Below, one piece after another: positions 35,901-47,900 of a stretch of DNA of 64,000 bases (the first letter of the stretch is position 1; the number at the start of each line of letters is the position of its first letter). The DNA lies in the NCBI RefSeq assembly GCF_009727055.1, contig NW_024064153.1:1033832-1097831 (forward strand), read 5' to 3'. The notes below the pieces were generated by a model. The model made no database searches. It was given only the letters and a program-made list of their open reading frames with translations, and was not told the origin of the DNA. The position numbers were made by a program, and so were the translations under genes. This DNA is from Benincasa hispida (lineage: Eukaryota; Streptophyta; Magnoliopsida; Cucurbitales; Cucurbitaceae).

Positions 35901-38900
35901 ATTGGTTCAAAAACCTTTAGCAGATGGTGGTCTAGGTCTTGGAGGGCTCAAAGCTATGAACATTGCACTCCTTGCTAAATGGGGGTGGAGATTCTTCAAT
36001 GAGGAAAACTCTCTTTGGGGCAAAGTTGTTAGAAGTATTCATGGTAAGGATGCTTTTGATTGGCATACGACAGGGAAAGGAGGTAGAAGTCTGAAAAGTC
36101 CATGGATTAGCATCTCAAAGACATGGCTTAAGGTAGAATCCTTGGCCACTTTCAAACTTGGTAATGGTAGTCGAATTGCTTTCTGGTTAGACACTTGGGA
36201 AGGAAATTCCCCTTTCAGCATCCTTTTTCCTAGCTTATTCAGAATCACCATGCTCCCTAATGGCTAAGTTGCCGATCATTGGGACAATAACATAGCTTCG
36301 TGGTCCATTACTTTCCGAAGATCGCTTAAAGATGAAGAAGTGTTTGCCTTCCAAGACTTGTTGAGAAAAATTGTAAGTAGAAGCCCTTCTCTCTCTTTTG
36401 ATAAAAGAGTGTGGTCCATCTCAACCAATGGCCAATACACTGTTATATCCCTCAAAAGCCACCTAACACTATTCTCCCCATTGGAAAAGCCTATCTTCTC
36501 GGCTATTTGGAAATCAAAAAGTCCAAGAAGAGTCAACATCCTTATTTGGATTATGCTTTTCGGTCAGCTGAATGTAGTTGAAGTCCTTCAGAGAAAGCAA
36601 CTAGCATCCTCCCTTTCCCCCCACAGTTTGCCCACTCTGCCTACATCATAGTGAAGACTCCCTTCACCTTTTCTTTACATGCCCTTACTCAAATTGGTGT
36701 TGGAATAAGTTGCTGTGTTTTTTCAATCTTTCATGGACCTTGTGCAATGATTTCAAAAGTAACGTGTTTCAGCTCCTTGCCAGCCCCATCTCCCACAAAT
36801 CCATCCGTTTGATATGGTGTAATGCTGTAAAAGCCTTATTGGCAGACCTTTGGGTTGAAAGAAATCAAAGAATTTTCCATAACAAAAGCCACTAAATGCC
36901 AAGACCACCTTGAAGCTGCCCGTTGTCAAGCCTCCTCTTGGTGCCTCCTTTCCGATCCTTTCCGTGCTTACAGCCTTTCAGATTTCAACCTCAATTGGGA
37001 GGCCTTTATCTCAACCCCTCCTATCGGACAACACTAAACATTTCCAGATTTCCAGACTTCAGCAACACTTATTGAATTTTTTATATATTTCCATTATTTT
37101 CAGGCCAATGTTTTGGCTTTATCCTTAGTTTTTCACTTTTGTTGTTCTTTAGACTTTGTCCTCTTTTTGTAATCTTGTTATCTTATCTCCCAGTTTTGGG
37201 TTAGAATTGGAGATGATGAGGGTGCTAAGGGAGTGTCAACCTAGTTGAGACGTCCGGGTGCATCTCCTGATCCTTTTACAAGCACTTGTATTCTCGCTTT
37301 GCTCTTTGTATAACTCTTTTGTACTTAGAGCTTTCGCTCCTCTCTATTTATTAATACAATGAATCGTTTCCTTTTAAAAAAAAAATAAAAATAAAAATAA
37401 AACTATATTAATTTAAAAAGAAATTAAAATTAAAAAAACAAATAAGGGCTGTTTTCAAATATAAGAAAATCAACCAAAATATTTACAAAGAATAGCAAAA
37501 TATCACAGTCTATATGTGATAGACCGCGATAGACTACTATCTGTGTCTATCATGACACAGATAGATACAGATAGTAGTCTATTGCTGTCTATCGCAGTTT
37601 ATCACAGATATACTACGATATTTTGCTATTATTTGTAAATATTTTTAGTAGTTTTGTCATTTAAAATAATTTTCCTTATATCAAATTATATTAAATGAAT
37701 TATAAATTAATGAATAGTCGTAAGCATATTCTTGGAACATTATGTAAGTTTAAGACATTCTCGAGTAGAAATCAAACAAAACAAACACATTTATTAAGAT
37801 TCTCAAATATTATAAAAAATATTTCTAAAAAAAAAAATATGGTTATCTAAAGATGTCGGCCATGTAATTACGGACATCTATAATCCCAGGCATCTAAAGA
37901 TTCTTGTTATCTACCTTCTCAAAAAACAAACAGCCCCTTAGAGTTTTTGCTCTGATATCATGTTGGTAAATTGGAATCTTATTGAATAATTCCACACGCT
38001 CTGCTTTACATTCATACATAGGAATAAATCAACAATTAAGGCACAAATCAATCATTACCGCAAGTATTAAGGAATAAATCAGCAATTAAGGCATAAATCA
38101 ACAATTACCGCAAGCATACATAGGTCTGTCTTAAATAGAAAAAAGACCGTCAACATAAAAGGAAAAAATATCCTACCAAATATAATCACACCTAATTACC
38201 GCAAGTATTAAGGAATAAATCAACAATTAAGGCATGAATCAACCGGCTCATTCATTTCCTTAATGAAAAGTGAAAATTATCCTTTCAAGAGAAAAAAAAA
38301 AGGGAAAATATGAATAATGTTCAAGCCTATGAAAAGTAGATTAAATAACAAAATAGAAAAGAAAGTTATCAAAAACTGATAAAACTAAAACATAAAGCCA
38401 ATACAAGAACTTCAAGATAAAAAAAAAAGACTCTAACAAGGTAGTCAAATAATCTGACATTCAGTGATCTGGGCTGATTACATGGATATTCTTACATAAT
38501 ACATAGTTATTGGCCCTTGCTTCTGTCTGATAATATCCGGTGCATGCCCACAAGGTCTAACCTGTTTGGCCGAAACTAATATCTATATACTTTTGGCCAA
38601 TGTGATAGGTTGGTTACCTAAGATGCACAGATATGACACAACACATCAGTTTTTAAAAATCTAAGAGACAAACACAGCAATGACACATTTATTTATTTAT
38701 TTTTTTTTGAAATGGAAACGAGACTTTTTCATTGATATAATGAAATGAGTCTAATGTTTAAAGTACAATGAATTAAAAGAAAAAAAATACAAAGAATAAT
38801 TCGGAACAACAAGAACAAAATAAAAGAGACTAATCCTTAGAAGTAAATTAGGCTTTTAACTAGAATACAAACACCCAAGGAAACAAAAATACCAACCGAG

Positions 38901-41900
38901 CAATCTTCTGGCAAAGAGCGAAGATTGAAGCTTGAGTGACAAAGAACTTTGAAAGCAGTTGAGGTTTGGATCTGAACTCATAACCAGATTGACTAGCAAG
39001 CTGTCAACTTAGAAGCCTCCCCATAAACTGATCCAACCAGTCTTCTTATACAACCAGACCATAACAGCCAGAACAAGGGTAGATCACGTGAGGACGAGGA
39101 CACCAAACAACTGTCGAGAGGCCATAAGATGAATTCAACAAAATTTTGTTTGGGCCCATTTGATGTTATGAATATCTTGCTGCTCAGACAAAATATTCTC
39201 CTAACAAAATATCAAGTAAGGCAGAGGAGTAAAGCTCCAGCTCCATGGGGGCGGGAGAAACATCAAAGATAATCACTAGGATTGGCAACTGGTTTACAAG
39301 ATCATATATTTAGAAAAAGTTTATTTTAATAAATGTGTCATAGGTCTCATAGCAATGACACATTTATTAAAATATACTTTTTTTTTTAAATATAAATAAT
39401 TTTTACACCATATGCTTAAAAATTTAGTTTGATGTATTTCATACTCGAAATCTATTGTTATTGTCATATATGTGCTTTTTAGTCTACTTAACAAGTGCTC
39501 TATGCATGTCTAACACATTTATTGCACTAACAAATGTCTGATATGTGTCCAACAAGTGTCGGAATGTTGGACATGTGATGGACATGAAGATGTCGCCAAA
39601 TTAAAATGTCTGTATTTCTTAGTTGGTTAATACGCACATGCATGTTTTTTTTCCATGGTTCTGTTTCTGAGCTGGTCTCTCTCTCTCTCTCAATTTAAGA
39701 AATGAATAATAGCTTTTAGCCAAGGAATTCAGTCTGGATGACAATGGTGTCACTTTTCTGGTAGTAAGTTTCTGGACTCTTCCTGATAAGTGATAACAAA
39801 CTTTATATGAAAACTTTCTTACAGGAGTGAAGGAAATTGTAGCTCATCTTCTCAGCTACAGTCAGACAATGATAATGAAGATGCTGCTAGCATGGAAAAA
39901 CAAATAAGTGCTGACAACCTTGTTTCTAATGGAAATTACGTTATTAAGCAGCCACTGTTCCAAAGTGGGGTGCTAAGGACCAATTGCATAGACTGCCTCG
40001 ACCGTACAAATGTTGCACAATATGCATATGGGCTTGCTGCTCTTGGACACCAGCTTCATGCCTTGGAAATCTTAGATTCCCCCAAAATCGATCTTGATGC
40101 CCCTTTAGCTGATGAATTAATGGGATTTTATGAGAGAATGGGTGACACGCTCGCACACCAGTATGGTGGCTCAGCAGCCCACAATAAGGTATGTCCGATT
40201 TCTGCCAAAATGCTCCCAATGTGGAAAATGAAATTGAATCTTTTGTTATTATTATGATTATTTTTTCAATTTGATATCAACAAGATAATTGAATTATTGA
40301 AGTTACCGATAAAATCCTATTGCAGAAACAAGAATAATGTCGGGGTTATTACATATAACACAAAAAGTTAGGGGTAAAAATTGAGAAACAAACTCGTCCA
40401 CAATTAGGTTGAGGCGAGGGTATCTTGTTCTCTTTAAGAAAATTCAAACTCACGGCAGTATGTTCGTATTTGTTTATATAAACACTGATGTAGCATATAT
40501 TATCTGACTTGTCTCCTCCTCGATATAATAACTCAACTGAAATGTAGTGTAGCACAAACCATTATGTACTGAAAGGTTGAGTTCAAACCTCTACGACAAA
40601 GAACACCCCTTTTCTGGTCAATTGCTCATGAAATATGGAAAGGAGAAAGAATGGAAGATTGAAGATTGTTTTCTTGTGGTTTAGAGAGTGCTTTTGAAAG
40701 AGTTGTATATAAGAATTTGTATAGCAGTTGGAGGATTGACTTCAGGTTGATTCATTGTTGCAATGTCTTGTCTTGCAACAGTACCTACAAAATTAACCTA
40801 TGTGCTCATGTTGCTCTCTTCTCTTCCTCCTTTGTTCCTTACGACATTCTATTTTTGGATCAAACTCAAGCTATTGAGGCCTTATGTTCATGCATTAAAC
40901 CTGTCCTAGAAAGCAATAAGATTCCAAGCTTGTTCCTTAAATTGAGACACTGCGATCGCAAACCGATCACAATCTTAAGCAAAACTGAAAATATGTTAGA
41001 AATCGTCATTCCTTGGCAACGACGCCAAAAACTTGTTGGAAGTCAGATCGAACAGTTTTCCTAGGTGCAAGTATACACTAGTTGTAGAAAATCAAGTTTA
41101 AATGTCTCAGCTGTAAATTATACAAAATGCTCTCTCCTTTCTCCTCTCCCATCCCTTTCTAGCTCCGTTCAAACCGCCCCTCTGATCACTCTCCGACTAG
41201 CCCTTCTCTGTCCGCTTCCTCTCTTCTTTTCTGATACCTCCTTTCACATCCAATTAATCTCCAAACCTTCAATCTTTCCTTTCCTTCCTATCAAACCACC
41301 TTCATACCCGCTCCTTGCCATTTTGATAGATTACCTTTTTACCAGCACCAATTTCCCCATCCTCATTTCTTGCACCCATTGATTCTAAACTCATGGAGGT
41401 GAAAAGCGGTAATATTTGTGATCATTTCTTCTGTATGTGGAAAGAAAGCAACGGATTCTATGTGGAAGATATGAAAAAAGGGCAGAAAATACTATTCTTA
41501 GTGCCTATGGCACATTGGCTAGAGACTAGTTGAAAAAAACATTGAATGGTCCAACCTTCGAATTCTTCTTATTAAAGGAAAGAGTCGATCACAATGTCAT
41601 CCGCCTTTCAAAGTTCTGTGTTAATAAAGATTGGTTCATGGAGTGTGCGATATGGCCTTTAATAGGAGGAAGGAAGAACCTTCACATTCCTTATGGCGAT
41701 GGTAAGACAGGCTGGCAAGAGTTCAATGACATTGTCAGTTTTTGTATCAAGGAATCCTTGGCCGTCACCCCCCCCCCCAGTTTGTTCAGAGAATATTCAA
41801 CATTCAACTATGGGAGAAGAGAACGTTTCTGCGGATAAGCTCGACAAATAAACTTCTGCTACATCGCATTTGAATTGGAAATTGAGAAAATCTATTGAGT

Positions 41901-44900
41901 CCAGAACCTCTTCCTCAGCAGAAAAACAGAGTATCAAGACCTCTGTTTTCCTACTCGATAAACAAAGTATGCAACATCATTGGGTTATTAAAAATTCAGA
42001 AGTATTCCAAGCAGATTTTGATAACCTTTGGGTTGTCACACACCTATTTGAGTTCGCTAATTGGCTAGAAATCAGTATAACACTCAAACTATACTTTCAA
42101 TCAAATATCATAATCAACCCATTATTTGCAAAGAGCGCACTGGTTGCAATGGATCATTGTCCAATGAATGAACTAATCGAGAATCCCGCCAAATGGCAGA
42201 AGGTAGGCTTCTTCCACCTGAAATTTGAAAAGTGGGACAAATTCACTCATTGTAGACCGTTGTATTCAAAAGGATACGGTGGCTGGTTATTAATTTAAAA
42301 TCTCTCTCTCGACTACTGGAATAAACAAACTTTTGAAGCTATTGGTGCTTATTTTGGTGGTTTGGAGAATATTGAGATGGAAACTTTAAATCTTCTTAAT
42401 GTCTCAGAGGCCAAAATCCAAGTGAAGAAAAATTTATGTGGATTTATCCCTGCAATGTTGGAAATTTCAGATGAAAAGAGGGGTAATATCTTCTTGAACT
42501 TTGGTGATATCTCATCAATTAACCCACCCAGCAAGGTTAGGGGAGATTCTTGTTTAACTTCACAAATCCAATTGACATTGTTCGTTTAAATCAAGTTATA
42601 AAGGATGAGGAAATAGAATGTTTCATTAAGTCCTAAGTTCAAGTTTCTCCTTCCATCAAGGTGCAAGCCAAAGTTTTCCAAAAGCCCAGACATCAGTGTT
42701 GAAAAAGAGCTAAAATACATCTCTCAGATTGAACCAGAGACTAATTAGAGGTTTGCTAAGATTCCGTAGAACACACACAAAATTCGTTTCCCCAAGATCA
42801 GACAAATGTGAACACGTTTGAGGAAAAGAAGAAAGAGAAACACTTCAGGACAAAAAGAACCGTTGGCTGTTCATATTTCGAGCCACCTTTAAGAAAATGC
42901 TTCGACTTCCTGCCAAATGAACCTTTCTTTAATTTTTTGGCTTGTAAAAGCCTTTGAGAGAAGTCCAAAGGTCTCCTTTTTTTGATAAAGAAGAAGGATC
43001 GATTTCAATTGGTGGAAATGAGAAGTCAGGTGGGTGCTCATTGAATACAACGCCATTTGTTAGCCTCCCTCAGAATGACACTTCAAAAGTCGAGAGAAGA
43101 TTGCAGTCTTTGAACTTAAGCTCATTATTACTCAAATCTCAGAAAAATGAAGACCCTTCAGCTACTCGTAATTCGTTTCACACAAGAAAACCCTACTTAC
43201 TCAAGCCTCTCAGAAAGCGTTTCACCCGGAGAAACACTTCCTTTTGCAACTCTTGGACAGCCATAACAAATCACGATTTGCTTGGAAACTGTTGCATCAA
43301 AGCTCAAATTCTTGGTTTCTTCCCAGTCAAGTCAGACAATTCTACTACTAAAGATAGCTCTTATTCTTTTTCTTATTCAGATTTTAAAATTGTCGGCCCA
43401 AGCATGCCATTTGTGCGAGGAATCCCGGATTCTCTACAAGACGTTCGAAGTAGACACTTTGATTCAGATGAAGACTCTATAGTCAGTACAAGCAGTGAAA
43501 AAGTCGAGAATTCAGAAGTAGAGGAATTTGGATGGTCATTACAATGACTTGCAACTCTTATTTCACTCAGAAGAAGAGTAGGCTGTGTTGAACCCTCCTA
43601 CTTTTAAACAGTAGAGAAGAAAGAGATACCACAGAAGCTGATCTCTGTAGTTGACGACTGTGAGTTGATCCTCGGGTTATTCAATCAAGAGCTTCTACCT
43701 CTTCTTGGCATACTATGAAGATTCTATCTTGGAATACAAGAGGTTTAGGAGATGTCTCCAAAAGACTGGCTTTGAGAAGAAGCTTGAAGAAAATACATCC
43801 AGACTTGGTTTTAATACAGGAAACAAAGAGAGAATCTTTTGACGTAGCTTTCATCAAGGAGTTATGGAGCTCCAAAGATATTGGCTGGGTTTTGTTCGAA
43901 GCTTTTGGAAAATCCGGAGGATTACTAAACATGTGGGATGAAAGCAATATTTTGTTTATTGAAGTACTGAAAGGATGGTACTCATTATCTGTTAAATGCT
44001 TGACGGTCAGTAAGAAGGTTTGTTGGATCATTAATGTTTACGGTCCTACAAATTACAGAGAAAGTTTATTTGGCCAGAATTGTACTCTCTTTCGGCTTAC
44101 TGTGAAAAGCTTTGGTGTATTGGGGGAGATTTTAACATTACTAGAAGTATTCAAGAACATTTTCCTTGGGGGGGATTAACAAAAGGTATGAGGAAATTTA
44201 ATAACTCCATTGCTAAGATTAAGCTAATGGAAATTCCTCATAGCAATGGACGTTTCACGTGGTCACGCGAAGGCATTATCATCTCTCGTTCTCTTCTAGA
44301 CAGATTCTTAATTTCAAATAAATGGGACGACCTATTTGCTAATACTAGAGTGGCAAGACAAACTCGCACATTCTCAGTATCACTTCCCCATCTTATTTGA
44401 AGCCGGTTCCTTTGAGTGGGGACCTCCACCATTCAAATTCTGCAACAGCTGGCTGGACCTAAAAGAGAGGTGGCGAGTAATTGAAAGAGAACTAAATACT
44501 GAAGTTCAAAAAGGATGGGCTGGGTTTGTCATTTCCTCCAAATTAAAAAAAATCAAGTCGGCTTTGAAGTCCTGGGAAGTTGATTTTGAGTCTAAAAAGA
44601 AAAAAGCAGAAGAAGCCTTGCTAAAAGAAATTGAAAAATTAGATAATGAAGAAGAATATGTAGAAAGATTCCTTTCCGGAACTGATGTGAGAGTTTTCTT
44701 GGAAGCTGATTTGTTATCACTTTATCATATAGATGAAAGGAATTTAAGACATAAAAGTAAACTAAATTGGTTGAGTTTGGGAGACGGAAACTCTAAGTTT
44801 TTCCATAGATACTTTGCAGCAAAGAAAAGGAGGAATCTGATTTCAGAATTGATTAATGACCAAGGGCTACCAACAAATTCATTCAAGGAAATTGAAGACC

Positions 44901-47900
44901 TCATACTGGGCTTTTATGCTTCATTATACTCTAAAGATCAGGCATTAGTGTTCTTCCCCTCAATCTGAATTGGTCCACTGTCTCTCGAATCCAGAACACT
45001 TTGCTGGTTGCTAGATTTACCCAGGTGGAAATCAGAATTGCTCTGAAGTTGTTGGGAAATAATAAAGCTCCTGTGCTGGCAGCATTTTTCCTAAAATTCT
45101 GGGAATACTTCAAAGATAATTTTGTGGAGCTTTTTGAGAATTTTTATGTCAATGGTAGACTAAATTCTTGTGTTAAGGAGAACTTCATCTGTTTGATTAA
45201 AAAAAAGGAAGACACTATCTTTGTAAGGGATTTTAGACCAATCAGTCTAACCACAATATCTTACAAAATTATAGCGAAAGTGTTAGCCAAGCGTTTAAAG
45301 AAAATTCTGCCAAAGCATAATTGCTCCTTCACGGAGTGCTTTCATTGAGGGGAGACAAATACTAGATCCAATCCATTCCTTGTAGCCAACGAAGTGGTTG
45401 AGGAATATCGCTCCAAAAAGAAAAAAGGATGGATTCTTAAATTTGATCTAGAAAAAGCCTTTGATCGGATTGATGGGTCTTCCTCGAAAGTTCTTGCTGG
45501 AAAAACTCTGATCCTAGATGGATTTCATGGATAATGGGATGCGTTTCTGGTCCATTATTTTCAATTTTTATTAATGGAAGACTAAGGGGAAGAATCAAAG
45601 CTACAAGGGGCATTAGACGAGGGGACCCTCTCTTACCTTTTCTCTTTTATTAGTCAGCGAGGTTTTGAGTTTTTTATTGGCCAGACTTCATGAAAAAGGC
45701 AAATTTGAAGGTTTTGTGATAGGGAAAGATAGAGTTCATGTCTCCATTCTTCAATTCGTCGATGATACCTTGATTTTTTGTAAATATGAAGATGAAATGT
45801 TAGAATCCTTAAGAAAGACTATTGATTTCTTTGAGTGGTGCTCGGGGCAAAAGGTTAATTGGGAAAAACCTGCATTATGTGGTATCAACATTGATGACAG
45901 CAAGCTGTATGCAGTGGCATCCAAGTTAAATTGTAAAGCTATTCACCTCCCTTTTATGTACCTTGGGTTACCTCTAGGTGGTTTTCCAAAACAAGTTAAT
46001 TTTTGGCTTTCGGTGGTTGAAAAAATTCAAGGAAAATTGGTACAAGGGAAGAGATACAACCTCTCTAGAGGTTGCTATGCCACTCTTTGTAAGTCCGTCT
46101 TTTCTCATATCCCTACTTATTATATGTCAATTTTCTTGATGCTGGAAAAGGTAGCCCTAATTGTGGATCAATTATTAAGGAACTTCTTTTGGGAAGGACA
46201 TAAAGGAGGCAAAATAAATCACTTAGTCAAATGGGATTATGTCTCTAGATCCCAAGCGGATGGTGGCCTTGGTCTTGGAGGCCTTAAAACAAAAAATCTA
46301 GCCTTGTTAGAAAAATGGGGTTGGAGATTTATGGTTGGAGAAGATGCACTTTGGAACCAAGTTGTGAAAAGTATACACGGTAGAAGCTTGTTTGGGTGGC
46401 ACACCAGTGGAAAGGTTAACTGCAGTCTCCGTAGTCCTTGGATTAGCATACTAAGGACTTGGTTAAAAGTTGATTCATTGGCTGCCTACAAACTAAGAAA
46501 TGGAAGAAGAATAGCCTTTTGGCTTGACCCTTGGGCAGACATTTTACCCCTAAAGAGTCTATTTCCAAGACTATTTAGTTTATCCCTGAATCCTAATGGC
46601 GCTGTCTTAGATTTTTGGGATTCCTTAACCGCTTCCTAGTCAATAGTTTCAGAAGGCTGTTAAAGGAGGAAGAATGCATTGAATTTCAATCTCTAATTGA
46701 AGTTGTTGCAGCAAAATCAATTACACAAATTACTGATAGGCGAAGTTGGGAGTTAGAAAATAATGGAATTTTCACGGTGAAATCCCTCGTAAACCATCTC
46801 TCTAAAGCTTCCCCTATTGGGAAAAGATTGGATTCTGCACTATGGAAAACCAAAAACCCGAGGAGGATTAACATCACAATCTGGATTATGCTTAATGGTC
46901 TCCTTAACTGTTCAACTGTAATGCAATCAAAGCTTCCCTCTCACTGCCTCTCTCCACAGGTTTGTCCCCTTTGTTTGGCAGATTCAGAAGATCTACAACA
47001 TCTTTTCTTCAACTGCAGATACGCTCAAAACTGTTGGTATCTCTTATTTGATTGTTTCAATATTAGTTGGAGTTTTGGTAATATGTTCAAGGCTAACATG
47101 GAACAGCTTCTCATCGGCCCCACTTTCAAAGAAAAACCAAGATTGATATGGACCAATGCAGTGAAAGCTTTGATAGCTGAATTGTGGTTTGAAAGAAATC
47201 AGCGCGTTTTTCATGACAATGCTTCACCTTGGATGTCTCGCTTCAAGGCTGCTCAACTCAACGCTTCTTTATGGTGTTCTCTTGCTAAAACCTCCAAAGA
47301 CTTCTCCATCCAAGACATCAACCTCAATTGGTAGCCTTTCATCTTCCCTTCACCCTAGTATTATGGGTCATTTTTGTTTTTTTACAAGATTTGCTTGTTG
47401 TAGTCATGTTGAACTTAGTTTATGAGTTTTGTTCTGTTTGTTTATGTTCTTATTGCTTGTAGCGGATCCTGTCTTATCTTGACAACAGGAAACAAAGATT
47501 TTGTAGAAAAAAAAGTACGATAAGTAATGTCTCCATTGAGGACAGAGGAAGACATTCTATTAATCAAGAAGCAAATAATAGACACAATATCAGCCCAAAA
47601 TTGTTTTGGAACATGCATTTAAAAGGATAAGGCGTGGGCTGTTTCAAAAAGGTGTCTGTTATTTCTTTCAGCAACTCTATTTTGAGATGAAGTGTGCACA
47701 AGAGGATTGATGAATGATGCCATGACCACATACCAAGTACATGAGAGAAATCTTCACCAACATTATTAGTTTGCAAGGTTTTGATAGATACATTAAATCG
47801 ATTTTGAATCTCGGCATGAAAAGCATAAAAATGAGACAATAACTCAGAACTAATTTTCATTAAGTATAATAGTGTCACACGAGAATAATCATCAACAAAA

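Larger units (their letters stand above)
30627..37395 (+). mobile_element. LINE A, full-length L1-type element in SAC intron 9
   Basis: Flanked by a perfect 20-bp target duplication (30607-30626 and 37396-37415, core AAAACTATATTAATTTA). The 6,769-bp insert has a C/T-rich 5' UTR, ORF1, ORF2 with endonuclease, RT and zinc-binding domains, and a 3' UTR with GTGTCAACCTAGTTGAGACG (37233-37252). It closes with an A-rich tail. It runs in the sense direction of the host gene. Frameshifts and stops in both ORFs make it inactive, but preservation of its full length points to a fairly recent insertion. Confidence 0.95.
41112..47465 (+). mobile_element. LINE B, near full-length L1-type element in SAC intron 10
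   Basis: Begins with AATGCTCTCTCCTTTCTCC, matching the LINE A 5' UTR start (30669), and continues through ORF1 and ORF2. Its 3' UTR stops at about 47465 without the shared tail motif or poly(A), where copia element C1 begins. No target duplication was found. It lies in the sense direction of the host gene. Confidence 0.85.

Noticed and set aside
39714..39762. Possible extra micro-exon between SAC exons 9 and 10 (TTTTAG acceptor, GTAGTAAGT donor)
   Set aside because: With the phase set by exon 9 it hits TGA after GIQSG. The open frame [13 protein letters not shown] disagrees in phase with both neighbours. Direct splicing of exon 9 to exon 10 is in phase.
40666..41064. 132-codon plus-strand ORF in intron 10
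   Set aside because: Its end runs through a retroelement primer-binding site, and no protein motif was recognised; likely chance frame in a leader.
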